Shown in pieces: positions 52,601 to 62,922 of a DNA stretch of 64,000 nucleotides (within the stretch, counting starts at the first letter, position 1; every line of letters begins with the position of its first letter). The DNA is from Crambe crambe (lineage: Eukaryota > Porifera > Demospongiae > Poecilosclerida > Crambeidae). A program made the position numbers and the translations under genes. The stretch covers positions 7,006,001 to 7,070,000 of the forward strand of contig OZ004589.1 of NCBI GenBank assembly GCA_963924555.1. Reading direction: 5' to 3'. Below the pieces are notes generated by a model, which saw only the letters and a list, made by a program, of their open reading frames with translations, was not told the DNA's origin and searched no databases.

Positions 52601-53848
52601 TATGAGTTTGGGTGAGTTTGGACTGCACACTTGCATAACTATAAATGCTGTCTCCGCAGCAATTCTAACATACTTTTTGCATATTCTGGCTCTGATGTTG
52701 TTAGTTTGGTGTGCCATACTGGCACTCTCCACAGCAAAATGAAACTTGATTCAGCATGGGTAGTTGTTATATTCTGAATGACTGTGTTGTCTCTACACTG
52801 AACTTTTGCACCAGTGAGAGACATTGTGTAATGTTCCCTCCCCCCATAACATTAAATCTCCACTTGTCTTTCTGGCAATGAGATTCATTTGTAGAATAAT
52901 AATAAGTACAATAATGTCATCCCTCCTCCCTCGCCTCTCCTCATTCCCCCTCCCCCCTCCTCATTCCCCCCTCCCCCATCTCCCCCCTCGCCTCTCCTCA
53001 TTCCCCTCCCCCTCCACTCTCCTCATTCCCCTCTCCTTATGACAGCTGTTCCGGAAGTTGTTAAGCTCATGAAGCAGGAAATGCTCGAATATAAGAAAAA
53101 GAAATCCAAACTCAAAGGAAGTGACAGAGAACAGCAGGTATGTATGTATGTATGTATGTATGTATGTATGTATGTATGTATGTATGTATATGATGATCAT
53201 GGAAGTCCCTTCTCTGTGTTGTGTTGTTGTGCAGACATTGGAATTGCTGAGTAAGTTCAAGTCCAAGGTTTCTAATATTCGTGGAAAAGTCCCTCTTTCA
53301 AATGATGAGAGTGTTGCAAAGGAGGCAGAGTCTCGGGAAGACACAGTCAAGGAGGGAGATAACTGGTAAGTGATTTTCACATAGTTTTTGAAACACAGAA
53401 ACCATATGAAAAGAAGCTGAAGAATTTTTTTCATTATACATTACTATGGCAATGCTACGGCTGACAGGGATGTTATACTGCTGTATTGAAACTTAGCATG
53501 CTCGCGATCTTGAGTGCGTACTAACACAGTGTAATAGTGCATGGTATCTCTTATGACGGTTATACTTGTTGTGGCTATGAGAGGAGGCACCCTAAAGTGG
53601 TTATGTGATAATGGACTGTCTTGGATTACCACGTAATTTATGCTGTGTGGTTCTTCCGCTGACCCTCTTGGCTACACACGCACACGCACACCAGACTCTG
53701 TGGCTTATATGGAGTGGGATCTGCAGATATATTCTTTAATCATTCCAACTAGTAACCAGGGTTCACTCATTTTTCGCTACGTAACTATAAAAAGGGTATC
53801 TATGCTTTTATCTTTAAAGTGCATGCCAAAGAATGGAATATTAACACT

Positions 53849-53882
<34 letters not shown>

Positions 53883-54118
53883 ACTTTACTCTCTGTGTCA
53901 AGTTGGCAAGTATTACATGTTGTGCTTTATTCTGCAGGTTGAGTCACCAACTCTCTTTCAAGCAAGACGAAGATGGAGTTATTCTGGCCAAAGATGCCAA
54001 CATAAAGGGCGAAGATACATATGACATATTTGACCCGCGGAACCCCATGAATGTCAGACGTAGAGAAGAAGGGAAGACTCAAACACAAAAGAAAAGAGAC
54101 AGAGGAAACAGAACTTGA
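49676..54118 (+). CDS. CWC27: Spliceosome-associated cyclophilin CWC27
   Basis: Cyclophilin-type peptidyl-prolyl isomerase protein of the activated spliceosome. About 12 exons: 49,676-49,717 (MSQIYIKEPPTSGK), 49,781-49,958, 50,086-50,117, 50,191-50,334, 50,615-50,814, 50,870-50,939, ~50,991-51,093, ~51,184-51,214, ~51,355-51,546, ~52,169-52,280, ~53,043-53,137, ~53,235-53,366 and ~53,939-54,118. The cyclophilin fold has VLLKTTLGDMDIELW, FHRIVHEF, DPTGTGEGGESVYG and SSQFFITL. The usual catalytic Arg is present in FHRI, while the Trp of the drug site is replaced, as is usual for this family. A charged coiled-coil middle (EKLRQESKQIKREL) and the hallmark C-terminal DTYDIFDPRNPMN.RRR motif follow. 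It ends EEGKTQTQKKRDRGNRT. Confidence 0.94.
50553..50640 (+). repeat. Triplicated splice-acceptor repeat in CWC27
   Basis: ATAGATTACTGGAGATACTC plus TGTATAACAT occurs perfectly at 50,581-50,610 and 50,611-50,640, with a degenerate copy at 50,553-50,580. The last copy provides the acceptor (ATAG) and the first codons (ITGDTLYNM) of the fifth exon. Confidence 0.9.
51870..52202 (+). repeat. ~130-bp duplication creating a decoy exon start in CWC27
   Basis: The stretch ATTAAGGGGAGTGGTGTTCT...GCTGCGGCAGGAGTCGAAGC occurs at ~51,872-52,010 and ~52,070-52,202. The second copy contains the real acceptor and the exon EKLRQESKQIKREL; the first has the same acceptor but loses similarity after GCAAATTAG. 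Confidence 0.85.
53138..53190 (+). repeat. (GTAT)n microsatellite at a CWC27 donor
   Basis: The exon ends ACAGCAG at 53,137 and the donor GTATGTATG is the first unit of a ~12-unit (GTAT) array. Confidence 0.9.
53851..53882. repeat. Poly-C tract (32 C) in a CWC27 intron
   Basis: An uninterrupted C run 56 bp before the last CWC27 exon. Confidence 0.9.
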
Positions 54119-54171
54119 AAGAAGGGAAGGCTCAAACACAAAGAAGAAGAGACAGAGGAAACAGAACTTGA
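54071..54171 (+). repeat. 52-bp tandem duplication over the CWC27 stop codon
   Basis: GGGAAGACTCAAACACAAAA...GAAACAGAACTTGA is followed at once by a second copy (GGGAAGGCTCAAACACAAAG...). The first copy encodes the last residues and the stop of CWC27; the second lies in the 3' untranslated region. Confidence 0.85.
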
Positions 54172-55999
54172 ACTGCCCAATCGTAAAATGGCACTATACA
54201 TCTATTCTTTAATCTCTCCTGATCATTCAAAAAAATTCAAAGATTATCTCATAGCTGTGAACAAGGTTTGAAGAGTTCTCATGCCAAAGCTCAATTGATT
54301 GCCATTAGCAGCAGGGTATTCAGGTCAAAAAAAAAAAAGCGTTCTTTGAAAAAAATAGCAGTTTATATATGCCTGTATATGGACTTGAACTCCTCTTCGA
54401 ATCGTTGGCAGTAAGGAGTACGGCTTCTGCTTACATTGGGCTCCATGATCCGACCCTAGTACATACTTGTGGTAGTTTAAGGACTATATAGGGTCCAAGA
54501 TAAGGACTTATATATTGCCTTTGAACCCTTTAACTATAATTACATATGTGTGGTGTTGTTATAATTAGCTATACCCCCAGGTCCACTGGTACTGTATAAT
54601 GACGGTTGAAACAACCTCTAGTCTTAAGCTTATTGTTCCAGCTAGTGTGGTAGTTCCCAATAATCACTTTACTACAAAATTCCCTGTTCATTTTCACAGA
54701 AGGGGCTTTGATGGCTGTGGCTGGCAATGCATGTTTAACATTAATTGACCCTCCACGTCCTCCAGTGTAGTTCTACTTTAGCTGCTGCAGCTACCGTTTA
54801 GTCACATGATCTTTACCTATGATCTTACCTATTAGTCACATGATCATACCTATTAGTCACATGATCTTACCTATTAGTCACATGATCATACCTATTTAGT
54901 CACATGGTCTTACAGATATATGAATACACTTCATCAGAATAGTGATGAGTTGGTAAGGTATATCCATAGTGTGACCATATCAAAATATCATTCAACACAT
55001 TCTGTATAAAGTGGATTGACTATAGCTACTTGGGTCCTCGATAGCAAACATAATAAGACCTAGGGATCTACGATATTTAGAAACCCAAGGCCTCCGAGCT
55101 AGGGCAGCAAATATTACGCTTCTCTTTTGAGACTAGTTTCTAAACCATTTTATTGGCACTTTGGTATTTATGAAAGTATGGAATATGAGAAATCCCCTAT
55201 CAACACAGCACCAGGTCCAGTTAAACTCCTACCTCACTCCTAATGTGGGAATGGTATCACATCTCTCCAAATTGACTCAAGCATGTGTGGGAACGTTTTT
55301 TCGGCTTGACAAAGGCATCATGTCACAATACTGCACTGGCCTGTTATAATTATTACACCACAATCATGTAGTCACAAGTTCAAAGGGCAAGAGTCAGCAC
55401 TTTAAATGAGAAACCACTAATAGGATGATTACACTTGCCATGTAGTTATGATATTTACTTTTCGTGGTTGGATCTAAGCAACTTGTCATCCAGATAAATT
55501 GCTGATGCGAGTTTCCATGGCATGTGATTCAGGAAGCTTATGATCATTAACACTGGGATAGTTACAATAACCATGTGCTCCTCATGTGCTCCTTATTAAT
55601 TGGGAGGGATCAGCTGGCTGGATGATTTTAAAGTCAATTAACTTGAACTACCAGTTCTCACAAACATAATTAGGCTTGCTGACTGACTACTTGCCTTCTT
55701 TGTTTAATGACGACCGACACAGTTCTCTCTCATGGGTGTGATTATGGAGCACCCCAAGTTTGACTCAGTTTCTTGTCAGGATTCTATATTAATGTTGGAC
55801 AATAATTATTAATCTGTCATTGATAATTAGTTTTCAAACATGATTATCAAACTCAGCATCTGTTTACTAGTTATGAATACCACTCCCACCCCGGGACGGC
55901 CCACACCCCCGGCCCCAATGAATATAATTATTAGCCATCGCTCGCTTCAATTCAGTGAGTCTTAAACATTCATCTGCAAAGCTCCAGCAGCGAATTATA
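54172..55999. other. Gene-free region between CWC27 and the Ig genes
   Basis: No convincing coding region. It holds a short tandem repeat TATTAGTCACATGATCATACC at ~54,795-54,905 (about five copies) and AT-rich DNA. A GC-rich patch (CCCACCCCGGGACGGCCC) at ~55,885-55,915 precedes the first Ig gene and could belong to its promoter. Confidence 0.5.
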
Positions 56000-58900
56000 A
56001 TGAAGTGTCGACGGATCATTGGATTGATGTTAATGACCGTCTCTCTCTACACCCCTTCGAAATCTGGTAAGTCAGAATTCCCAGCCATAGCCAGGCTTAC
56101 TGTACTCATAGATCTAGCTATGCTGTACTCAAAGCTGTTTAATAATAATAAAGTGTGCCTTAGTTAGTTAGTTAAACTGCCAGTGCTGGCTAAGACTCTC
56201 CCCAATTGTAGTGATAAGGATTTTCCATGACAAGCCAGCTATCTATCTGGACTTGTTAAACTTGTGCAGCATCCATTCAGTTATGGATCATCCAATAGGA
56301 TTGTTGTTACAAAGTGAGAGCATTGAAAATTATATGTACACTGTCTCATTTATACTATCATGCTGACCAATGCAGTACATGAGCAAGTCCAGAGTTTGCA
56401 TGACATTGTGATGCATTGAAAAGTACAAACTAGCTGAGCTGTTTCTTGTACATGATTCTCCATGGCTCAATAGTAGTGCTAAGAAAACTTTTTAATAATT
56501 ATGCTACTCCATTACTCCTTTTATGCAGCAACGATTTCTTTCGAATATGGAATAATTGATTTTAGTCCGGGTGGAGATGGTGTCGTATTGTTCCCGGTAG
56601 AGGGAGTGGTAGCATTGGATCTGGACAATACAAATAACTTGAACCGCTTTATCAACTGCATGAGCGACATTGGACCTTCTAATTTGGTATGGGAGAAAAA
56701 GAACACCACTGATCCTCTGAGGTTCAATACAAGAACCATTAGTGGTAGTCTAAGACTTCAGTTGTCTGATACCGGGGCCGGGGCAGTGGTTGGAGAGGCT
56801 GATTTGGGTGCTTACATCTGCAGAGATAGAGTCACGGGGGACAATGCATCAATAACATTATCTGGAGGTTTGATTCAAGCTAACTATGCTATACTCTATA
56901 CATTATTACCTCATGCATGCAAGCTGTGCACTATTATCATGTGAGAGAGAGATTTATGCTATCTTAATCACACACCTGCTGTCAACATTGGGCTATGAAT
57001 GTAGCCTCTGACATCTAAGATGCTTAAATGTATGGCTACCATAAGATAGAGCTATAGCTGAATGCTTTTCGCAGAAAAATACTAGTCTATATATACACAG
57101 TACAGTGTGTTTGACTGACAATACTATCTTTATCAGTAGCATTGCCACACACAATAACATATTCCCCCCTTATGATTAGGTTCCATAGCAGTTCTTGCAG
57201 AAGAGTCAGTTTATGTAGGCGTACTGGGAGGCAATATTTCCTTGAGGGCATTTGTAGCTGGAGTGCCAGCCGTAATGCCTGGGGAAGTATCGTGGAGTGG
57301 TCCCAGCGGTGCTGTGATTTCCACTGGAGGGAGACTGGCAATCACAAACAATGTTACCTTTACTGCTTTGGACATACAGAACTTAAATCTCAGCCATCGT
57401 GGCCGCTACACCGTAACCATCAATAGGTCTATAAGCCTATCAAGTTCCTTGGAACTGGAAGTGTATGGTGAGAGTTAAAACTGATCATAAGCCACTCATT
57501 TGTGGACTCCTTTGAAATACAAAAATCCATTCCAGAAAGATATATTATCATTATAGAAGCATAGTAAACATTAGCAAAACGTAGCAAAAGTATTGTTCCA
57601 TAATAGCAGTTGGCCAAATTTGATTGTTAGCTATTTTCTTGGCCTTGTATTTACTGATATTTTTTCCATGTAGTGGGTCCTCATCTCACGCTCAGTCCTG
57701 ACTCCATGACAGTTTCAGAATTCAACTCAGTCACATTTACATGTGCGTTCCAAGGACGTCCTCGACCCTCCATCACATGGCAGAGAGAAGGGACTAATTC
57801 TCTTCCAGAGATGAGCAACTTCACAACTTCAGTGGCAGAGAACGCTGGACTATTTATTGTAAGTAAAAGGTTTGAAATTTACAGAGGTCTTGCTGTTTCT
57901 TGCCTCCACTAATAGTGATAATAATTATGTGAAGCTATGAATATAATTAGTATTGCTCATATTAAATATAGGTGACTAGGTCACTCACCATTCCCAGTCT
58001 CCAATTGGAGGACCAAGGGAGGTACAGGTGCCTTGCTACCAATTCACCTGCTTCATCCGAGTATGTCAACCTGATCGTCCAACGTAAGAGACTTTTCATG
58101 AGGGGTTCTATGTTGAGGGGTTCCACACTGAGGGGTTCTGGGTTCTATGTTGAGGGGTTCCATGCTTAGGGGTTCCACGGGGGTTCTATGTTATGAGGGG
58201 TCTATGTTGAGGGGTTCCACGCTGAGGGGTTCTATGTTGTGAGGGGTTCTATGTTGATGGGTTCCATGCTGAGGGGTTCTATGTTGATGGGTTCCATGCT
58301 AAGGGGTTCTATGTTGTGAAGGGTTCTATGTTAAGGTATTCCACACTGAGGGGTTCTATGTTGTGAAGGGTTCTATGTTAAGGTGTTCTACACTGAGGGG
58401 TTCTATGTCGAGGAGGGATACCAGTGTATTGTATCATTTTATAGCTGGACTTCGATTGAGTGCTGTAGTCAATGGAATGCCCTTCATGATAAATCAAAGA
58501 GAAAGGCTATTGCACATCCCCATCGGCTCCAGAGTTGAAGTGAACTGCACTGGAGCTGGGACTCGTTCATGGAGCAGATCGTCGTCGTCTGAAGACATTA
58601 TTCCATCAGAAACACCATCTGATGATAATGTATTTCAAATCAGCAATCGTAGAGATGATCAACAGGTGCTTGTATTTCAAAACTTCTCAGCTATGGACGT
58701 TGGACTGTACACCTGCAGGAGTAATCTCACCAGTAGCAATAATATATTACAAGAAAGTATCTTCATCACTGACTGTGAGTTATATAGCTCTCTGACTTGT
58801 GAAAAAAAAGTGTCTAGCCTATAGACCCTTGGATCCAATCCAAAGAGGTCTGAATGAGGTTAGCTATAATTCAATGATCTCAGAATAGAACTTTAATTGG

Positions 58901-59053
58901 AGAGGTGACAGGTAAATATCAATGTTAAAAATGTCCCAATTAAGCAATTGAATGATGTTTTCTCCCGTGCCAATAAAGCCTACTATCATCTTTTGAAAAA
59001 TTCTACATTAAAGAGCATTGAGAGATATATAATTGTATTGTCCATTAAAGAGC

Positions 59054-59141
<88 letters not shown>

Positions 59142-59848
59142 TTCCTAATGTTTGCTTCCTAATACAGCTGATCCAGCTGTGTACATTGCAGAAAGCGTCA
59201 AGCATGTCAATCCAGGAGAATCTGCCGTGGTCGAAGTAGAAGTTTACAGCTCTAACCTAACATCACTTGTAATCCAGTTATTCCATGAAGGCACTCTCAT
59301 CAACCCAACTGACGATCCTCGCTTCTCTATCAACATTGAAGAGAGGAGTCTGCATATCAGAAATGTAGATCGCAGTCTTCTGGGACAGTATCAGGTTGTG
59401 GTGGGTTCAAATGGGATAAGCCACAGTGATACATTTCAGTTGGTCCTCCAAGACAGTTCAGGTATGTAGATACAGTGCAACCTCCAAATAATGGACACAC
59501 TTGGGACCCAGCATTTTTATCCTTTGTAAAGAATTCTTTTGGAGAGTATATTTCGTATGATAATAAATTATTATAGCTAGGGTGTACATTTAGATAATCC
59601 TTTGTTGAAAGTTTGTTCTATTTGGAGTGTCCTTTATCAGAGGTTCTGTACACACAACACATTAATGTTACAGATTCAATATTTGATTAGATGCTCCACT
59701 TATTGTCACATCTGCAGGAACTCCTTCAACGATGATAATTTTCAGTACAACTGTTTCCTCTGCCATCATTTCTCCATTTCCTTTAAGTTATATTTGTGTC
59801 ATTCTTATTTCAGCCACCTTTGGGTGGTACTTGCCAAGACAGTGCTAG
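56000..59848 (+). CDS. Five-Ig-domain surface protein (tandem paralogue 1)
   Basis: Eight exons. ATG at 56,000: MKCRRIIGLMLMTVSLYTPS is a signal peptide ending at 56,067. Domains: Ig1 56,529-56,868 (FINC...LVWEK...GAYICRD), Ig2 57,180-57,467 (VSWSG, RGRYTVTI), Ig3 57,674-57,858 + 57,971-58,081 (TFTCAF...YRCLATN), Ig4 58,444-58,773 (VNCTG...YTCRSN) and Ig5 59,167-59,461 (LLGQYQVVVG). Ig2 and Ig5 lack both usual cysteines. The last exon (59,717-59,848) encodes a hydrophobic segment, IISPFPLSYICVILISATFG, followed only by WYLPRQC: either a TM with a minimal tail or a GPI signal. It resembles sponge adhesion molecules; an adhesion or self-recognition role is inferred from structure only. A paralogue follows at 62,923. 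Confidence 0.8.
58090..58410 (+). repeat. 15-bp minisatellite in an Ig-gene intron
   Basis: AGGGGTTCTATGTTG and AGGGGTTCCATGCTG alternate about 20 times in the intron between the Ig3 and Ig4 exons. Confidence 0.85.
59057..59138. repeat. (GA)n microsatellite, ~40 units
   Basis: It lies in the intron before the Ig5 exon. It is purine-rich on the coding strand, so it is not the polypyrimidine tract. Confidence 0.9.
59472..59513. repeat. Dispersed 42-bp repeat, copy 2
   Basis: ACAGTGCAACCTCCAAATAA followed by TGGACACACTTGGGACCCAGC, as at 31,983-32,026. It lies in the last intron of the Ig gene. Confidence 0.7.
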
Positions 59849-59930
59849 CTAGCTAGCTAGCTTCATTCTTAATCCATCAACACGTGTATAATAATTATTT
59901 GGTTACTACTACGCATGCGCGTGCGTGCAT

Positions 59931-62857
59931 AATATTACATGCTCACAGACCACATCTATCTCTGTTGCCTCAAGCAGTGAGCCAGCCCCCTCTGTGACTT
60001 CCTCCTCTCCAAACCTACCTCCTCTCTCTGTCATCCTCCAGACTCACATCCCCACCCTTCACCATGTCCCAAAAGGAGCTAGGGACAAGTGGGCCCACAC
60101 CCTCAGTGACTGCCTCTCCTCCACGGCAAATTCCCCCAATGACCTCTCCAACTGGTCCAGACTTTTTATGCTGGCAAAATGTGTGTTATCCAGCCCTGCA
60201 GCTGGACACCTTCTACGATGGCGGGAGATCTTGCGTACAGTGAAAACACGCCTCCAACAATGGTCAGATGGGGACTTGAACACCTTGTGGTCAGAGGCTG
60301 TGACGAATGCCCAATCCCTTTCCAAACGTAGGGAGCGGTCCGCATCAGCCTCTTCCTCCAGTAATATCAAGAGGGCTCGACAAGCTGTGCAGGACGGTCT
60401 ATACAGCAAGGCCATCAAAGCATTAACATCTGAGGGTCTGGCTAACCCATCAGCAGAGGTGATAAAAGAGATGAACAATAAGCACCCACAGGCCCCTCCC
60501 CCTGTTCCACCTCCTGGCCCTGTACCTTCGTCTCCAACTCTTACGGAATCAGTCATCCTACAAGGAGTGAAATCATTTCCCAATGGCTCGGCCCCAGGTC
60601 CATCTGGTCTGCGCCCAAGCCACCTTCGAGAAGCGGTTGGATGTCCATCCCCTGACTGTGCCACCCTTGCCCTCTCCTCCTTGACTCACTTCATTAACCT
60701 CCTCGCCTCCGGCAAACTCCCTCCCTCCATTCTACCTCACCTTTGCAGTGCTGTCCTCCTTGCGATCAGGAAAAAGAATGGAGGCTTGCGCCCCATAGCA
60801 GTTGGTGAAGTATTACGCCGGCTGACCTCGAAGTGTCTTGTTAATGTCGCTCGCCAATCAGCCCTCTCCACTCTCACCCCCCTCCAACTAGGTGTGTGTG
60901 TCAAAGGCGGGTGCGAAGCAATCATCCATGCTGCTTCCAACCTAATGTCTTCCTCCCTCCCAAGACATCGATGGACGCTCCTCCTTGACTTCAGTAATGC
61001 CTTCAACTGCATTAACCGGGAGGCCATGTTTGTGGAGACTCGTAACCGCATCCCCACCCTTTCTGCCTGGATTGAAGCATGCTATTCCTGCCAACCTTTC
61101 CTCTTCATGGGCAAAGAAACCATCCGCAGCTCCTGTGGTGTGCAGCAAGGGGACCCCCTAGGTCCATTGGGGTTTGCCTTATCTCTCCACCCTCTGATAG
61201 AGAAGATCAGGGATGAAGTCCCTGGCCTCTCCCTCAATGCTTGGTACCTCGATGACGGCACCCTCATGGGTCACCCTGAGGACCTGGCTGCTGCCCTCCA
61301 AATCGTTGAGAGAGAGGGCCCCCTCTTGGGCCTCCACCTTAACAGAGGAAAGTCTCTTCTCTTCATTCCCAAGGAAGCGGATCATTCGCAATCTCCACTA
61401 CCAGCCGACATTCCCATCACACGACGGGGCTTCTCCCTCCTTGGCTGCCCCATTGGACCACCTGATTTCTGTGAGGAAATCTTTCAGGCTAGGCTGACGA
61501 AAGTGAGGACTTCCCTGGGTGCTCTGCGAGACTTAGGTGACTCCCAAGCAGAGATTACTCTCCTACGTTCCTGTCTCGCACTCCCCAAGGTCTCTTTTGT
61601 CCTCCGAGCCTGTCCTCCCAGCCATATACAGCAATCCTCGTGTGATTTCGACCAAGCCATCCGTGACACCCTGGAATCTATCGTGGGTGGTCCGTTGTCT
61701 GATTGGTCATGGCTTAAGGCAAGCCTCCCCAGCAGTCATGGTGGCCTTAATCTTCGCAGTGCCTCACTACATGCTCCAGCTGCTTTTTTGGCCTCTAGCA
61801 CAGCCTCCAAGCATCTGGTGGAGCGCATCCTTGGTCACCCGCCTAGCTCCACACTCCACACCATCCCTGCCGTGAAGGCCCTTGCCACCACAGCAGCCCG
61901 TTCTGACTGGCAAAATATTGATGATATTGATGTCCCTCTACGGCAACGCTCTCTTTCCCACAGCATTGATGAGGCCTCCTTCCAGAACTTACTCTCTTCT
62001 GCCCCCACCATCCGCTCACGAGCTCTGGCATACTCTTCAAGTCTGCCTCATGCAGGGGACTGGCTTAATGTGGTGCCATCAACATCACTGGGTCTTCACC
62101 TTCAAGACAGAGAATTCCAATGCTGCCTGCGGTACTGGCTGGGAATTCCTCTCCAAAGTAATCCACTTCCTTGCCCAGAATGCCGGGACACTGCTGACAT
62201 CTTTGGTGATCACCAGGTTGGGTGTAGTGGAAACGGTGACCGCATTTCCCGGCATAATGCCATACGTGACGTGGTCTTCTCTGCAGCCCAGTCTGCAGCC
62301 TTGGCCCCTTCCAAGGAGACCCCTGGCCTCCTTGCCAGCTCCCTCTCTCGCCCAGCTGATATCCTTCTACCCAATTGGAAAGGGGGCCGTCCTGCAGCTC
62401 TGGATGTCCATGTAATCAGCCCCCTGCAGCAGCAAACTCTAAATGAAGCCTCCTTCACCCCAGGCCATGCCCTTCAGGTGGGAGTGAACCGCAAGCTAGC
62501 ATCCTCTTTATCAGCATGCCGCTCGGCAGGCTTGCACTTCATTCCTCTGGTAACAGAAACATTAGGGGGCCTTGCTGACGACACAATTCAAACTGTTCGC
62601 TCCATTGGCAAGGCCATCGCAGACAGAGTGGGTACTACAGATTCCTCCAACTCTTCCAAGCACCTCTTTGGTCGACTAGCCATCGCCCTGTGGCGTGGCA
62701 ACGCCTGTTTATGGCTACATCGCCTCCCAACTCTCCCCCCCTCTCTAGACGGAGTGCCATGACTTGGACTTGTTTGTTGTCTGTGTATAATCTAATTCCA
62801 AAAAATTACTCAATTAGTTCGGTGAAAAAAAAAAAAAGAAAAAAAAATATTACATGC
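59931..62857 (+). mobile_element. 5'-truncated non-LTR retrotransposon (RLE type) with TSD
   Basis: The insertion is bounded by the 12-bp direct repeat AATATTACATGC at 59,931-59,942 and 62,846-62,857, and ends in an A-rich tail (62,824-62,845). It has no terminal repeats. GC content is clearly higher than in the flanks. It sits ~65 bp upstream of the start of the second Ig gene, so it separates two tandem paralogues. Confidence 0.85.
59943..62762 (+). CDS. Reverse transcriptase with restriction-like endonuclease (LINE ORF)
   Basis: One open frame of ~940 codons, continuous to the stop at 62,760-62,762. The first in-frame ATG is at 60,168 although the frame is open from the element's first base, which fits 5' truncation. 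RT core: GSAPGPSGLRPSHL (~60,590), motif A LLLDFSNAFNCI (~60,985), motif B GVQQGDPLGPLGFAL (~61,140) and motif C AWYLDDGTL (~61,245), with YLDD in place of the commoner YADD. C-terminal part: CPEC-x9-H-x3-C, RHNAIRD (~62,250) and RPADILLP...ALDVHVI (~62,350-62,415), the zinc knuckle plus PD-(D/E)XK endonuclease arrangement of R2/NeSL-like non-LTR elements. No APE endonuclease, LTR, integrase or protease is seen. The N-terminal ~200 residues are Ser/Pro-rich. Confidence 0.85.
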   Translation, partial: SQTTSISVASSSEPAPSVTSSSPNLPPLSVILQTHIPTLHHVPKGARDKWAHTLSDCLSSTANSPNDLSNWSRLFMLAKCVLSSPAAGHLLRWREILRTVKTRLQQWSDGDLNTLWSEAVTNAQSLSKRRERSASASSSSNIKRARQAVQDGLYSKAIKALTSEGLANPSAEVIKEMNNKHPQAPPPVPPPGPVPSSPTLTESVILQGVKSFPNGSAPGPSGLRPSHLREAVGCPSPDCATLALSSLTHFINLLASGKLPPSILPHLCSAVLLAIRKKNGGLRPIAVGEVLRRLTSKCLVNVARQSALSTLTPLQLGVCVKGGCEAIIHAASNLMSSSLPRHRWTLLLDFSNAFNCINREAMFVETRNRIPTLSAWIEACYSCQPFLFMGKETIRSSCGVQQGDPLGPLGFALSLHPLIEKIRDEVPGLSLNAWYLDDGTLMGHPEDLAAALQIVEREGPLLGLHLNRGKSLLFIPKEADHSQSPLPADIPITRRGFSLLGCPIGPPDFCEEIFQARLTKVRTSLGALRDLGDSQAEITLLRSCLALPKVSFVLRACPPSHIQQSSCDFDQAIRDTLESIVGGPLSDWSWLKASLPSSHGGLNLRSASLHAPAAFLASSTASKHLVERILGHPPSSTLHTIPAVKALATTAARSDWQNIDDIDVPLRQRSLSHSIDEASFQNLLSSAPTIRSRALAYSSSLPHAGDWLNVVPSTSLGLHLQDREFQCCLRYWLGIPLQSNPLPCPECRDTADIFGDHQVGCSGNGDRISRHNAIRDVVFSAAQSAALAPSKETPGLLASSLSRPADILLPNWKGGRPAALDVHVISPLQQQTLNEASFTPGHALQVGVNRKLASSLSACRSAGLHFIPLVTETLGGLADDTIQTVRSIGKAIADRVGTTDSSNSSKHLFGRLAIALWRGNACLWLHRLPTLPPSLDGVP

Positions 62858-62922
62858 ACACTACGCATGCGCGAGCGTCGCCTCAATTATTAATGAGTCT
62901 TTCATCTTCAAAAATAATAATA

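Noticed and set aside
59925-59942. Start of the RT protein in the flank at 59,925
   Set aside because: The codon there is GTG and lies in the target-site duplication outside the element, so it cannot be the element's own start.
60059-61391. Several minus-strand open frames of 60-200 codons inside the retrotransposon
   Set aside because: GC-rich shadow frames of the RT/endonuclease ORF with no domain features.
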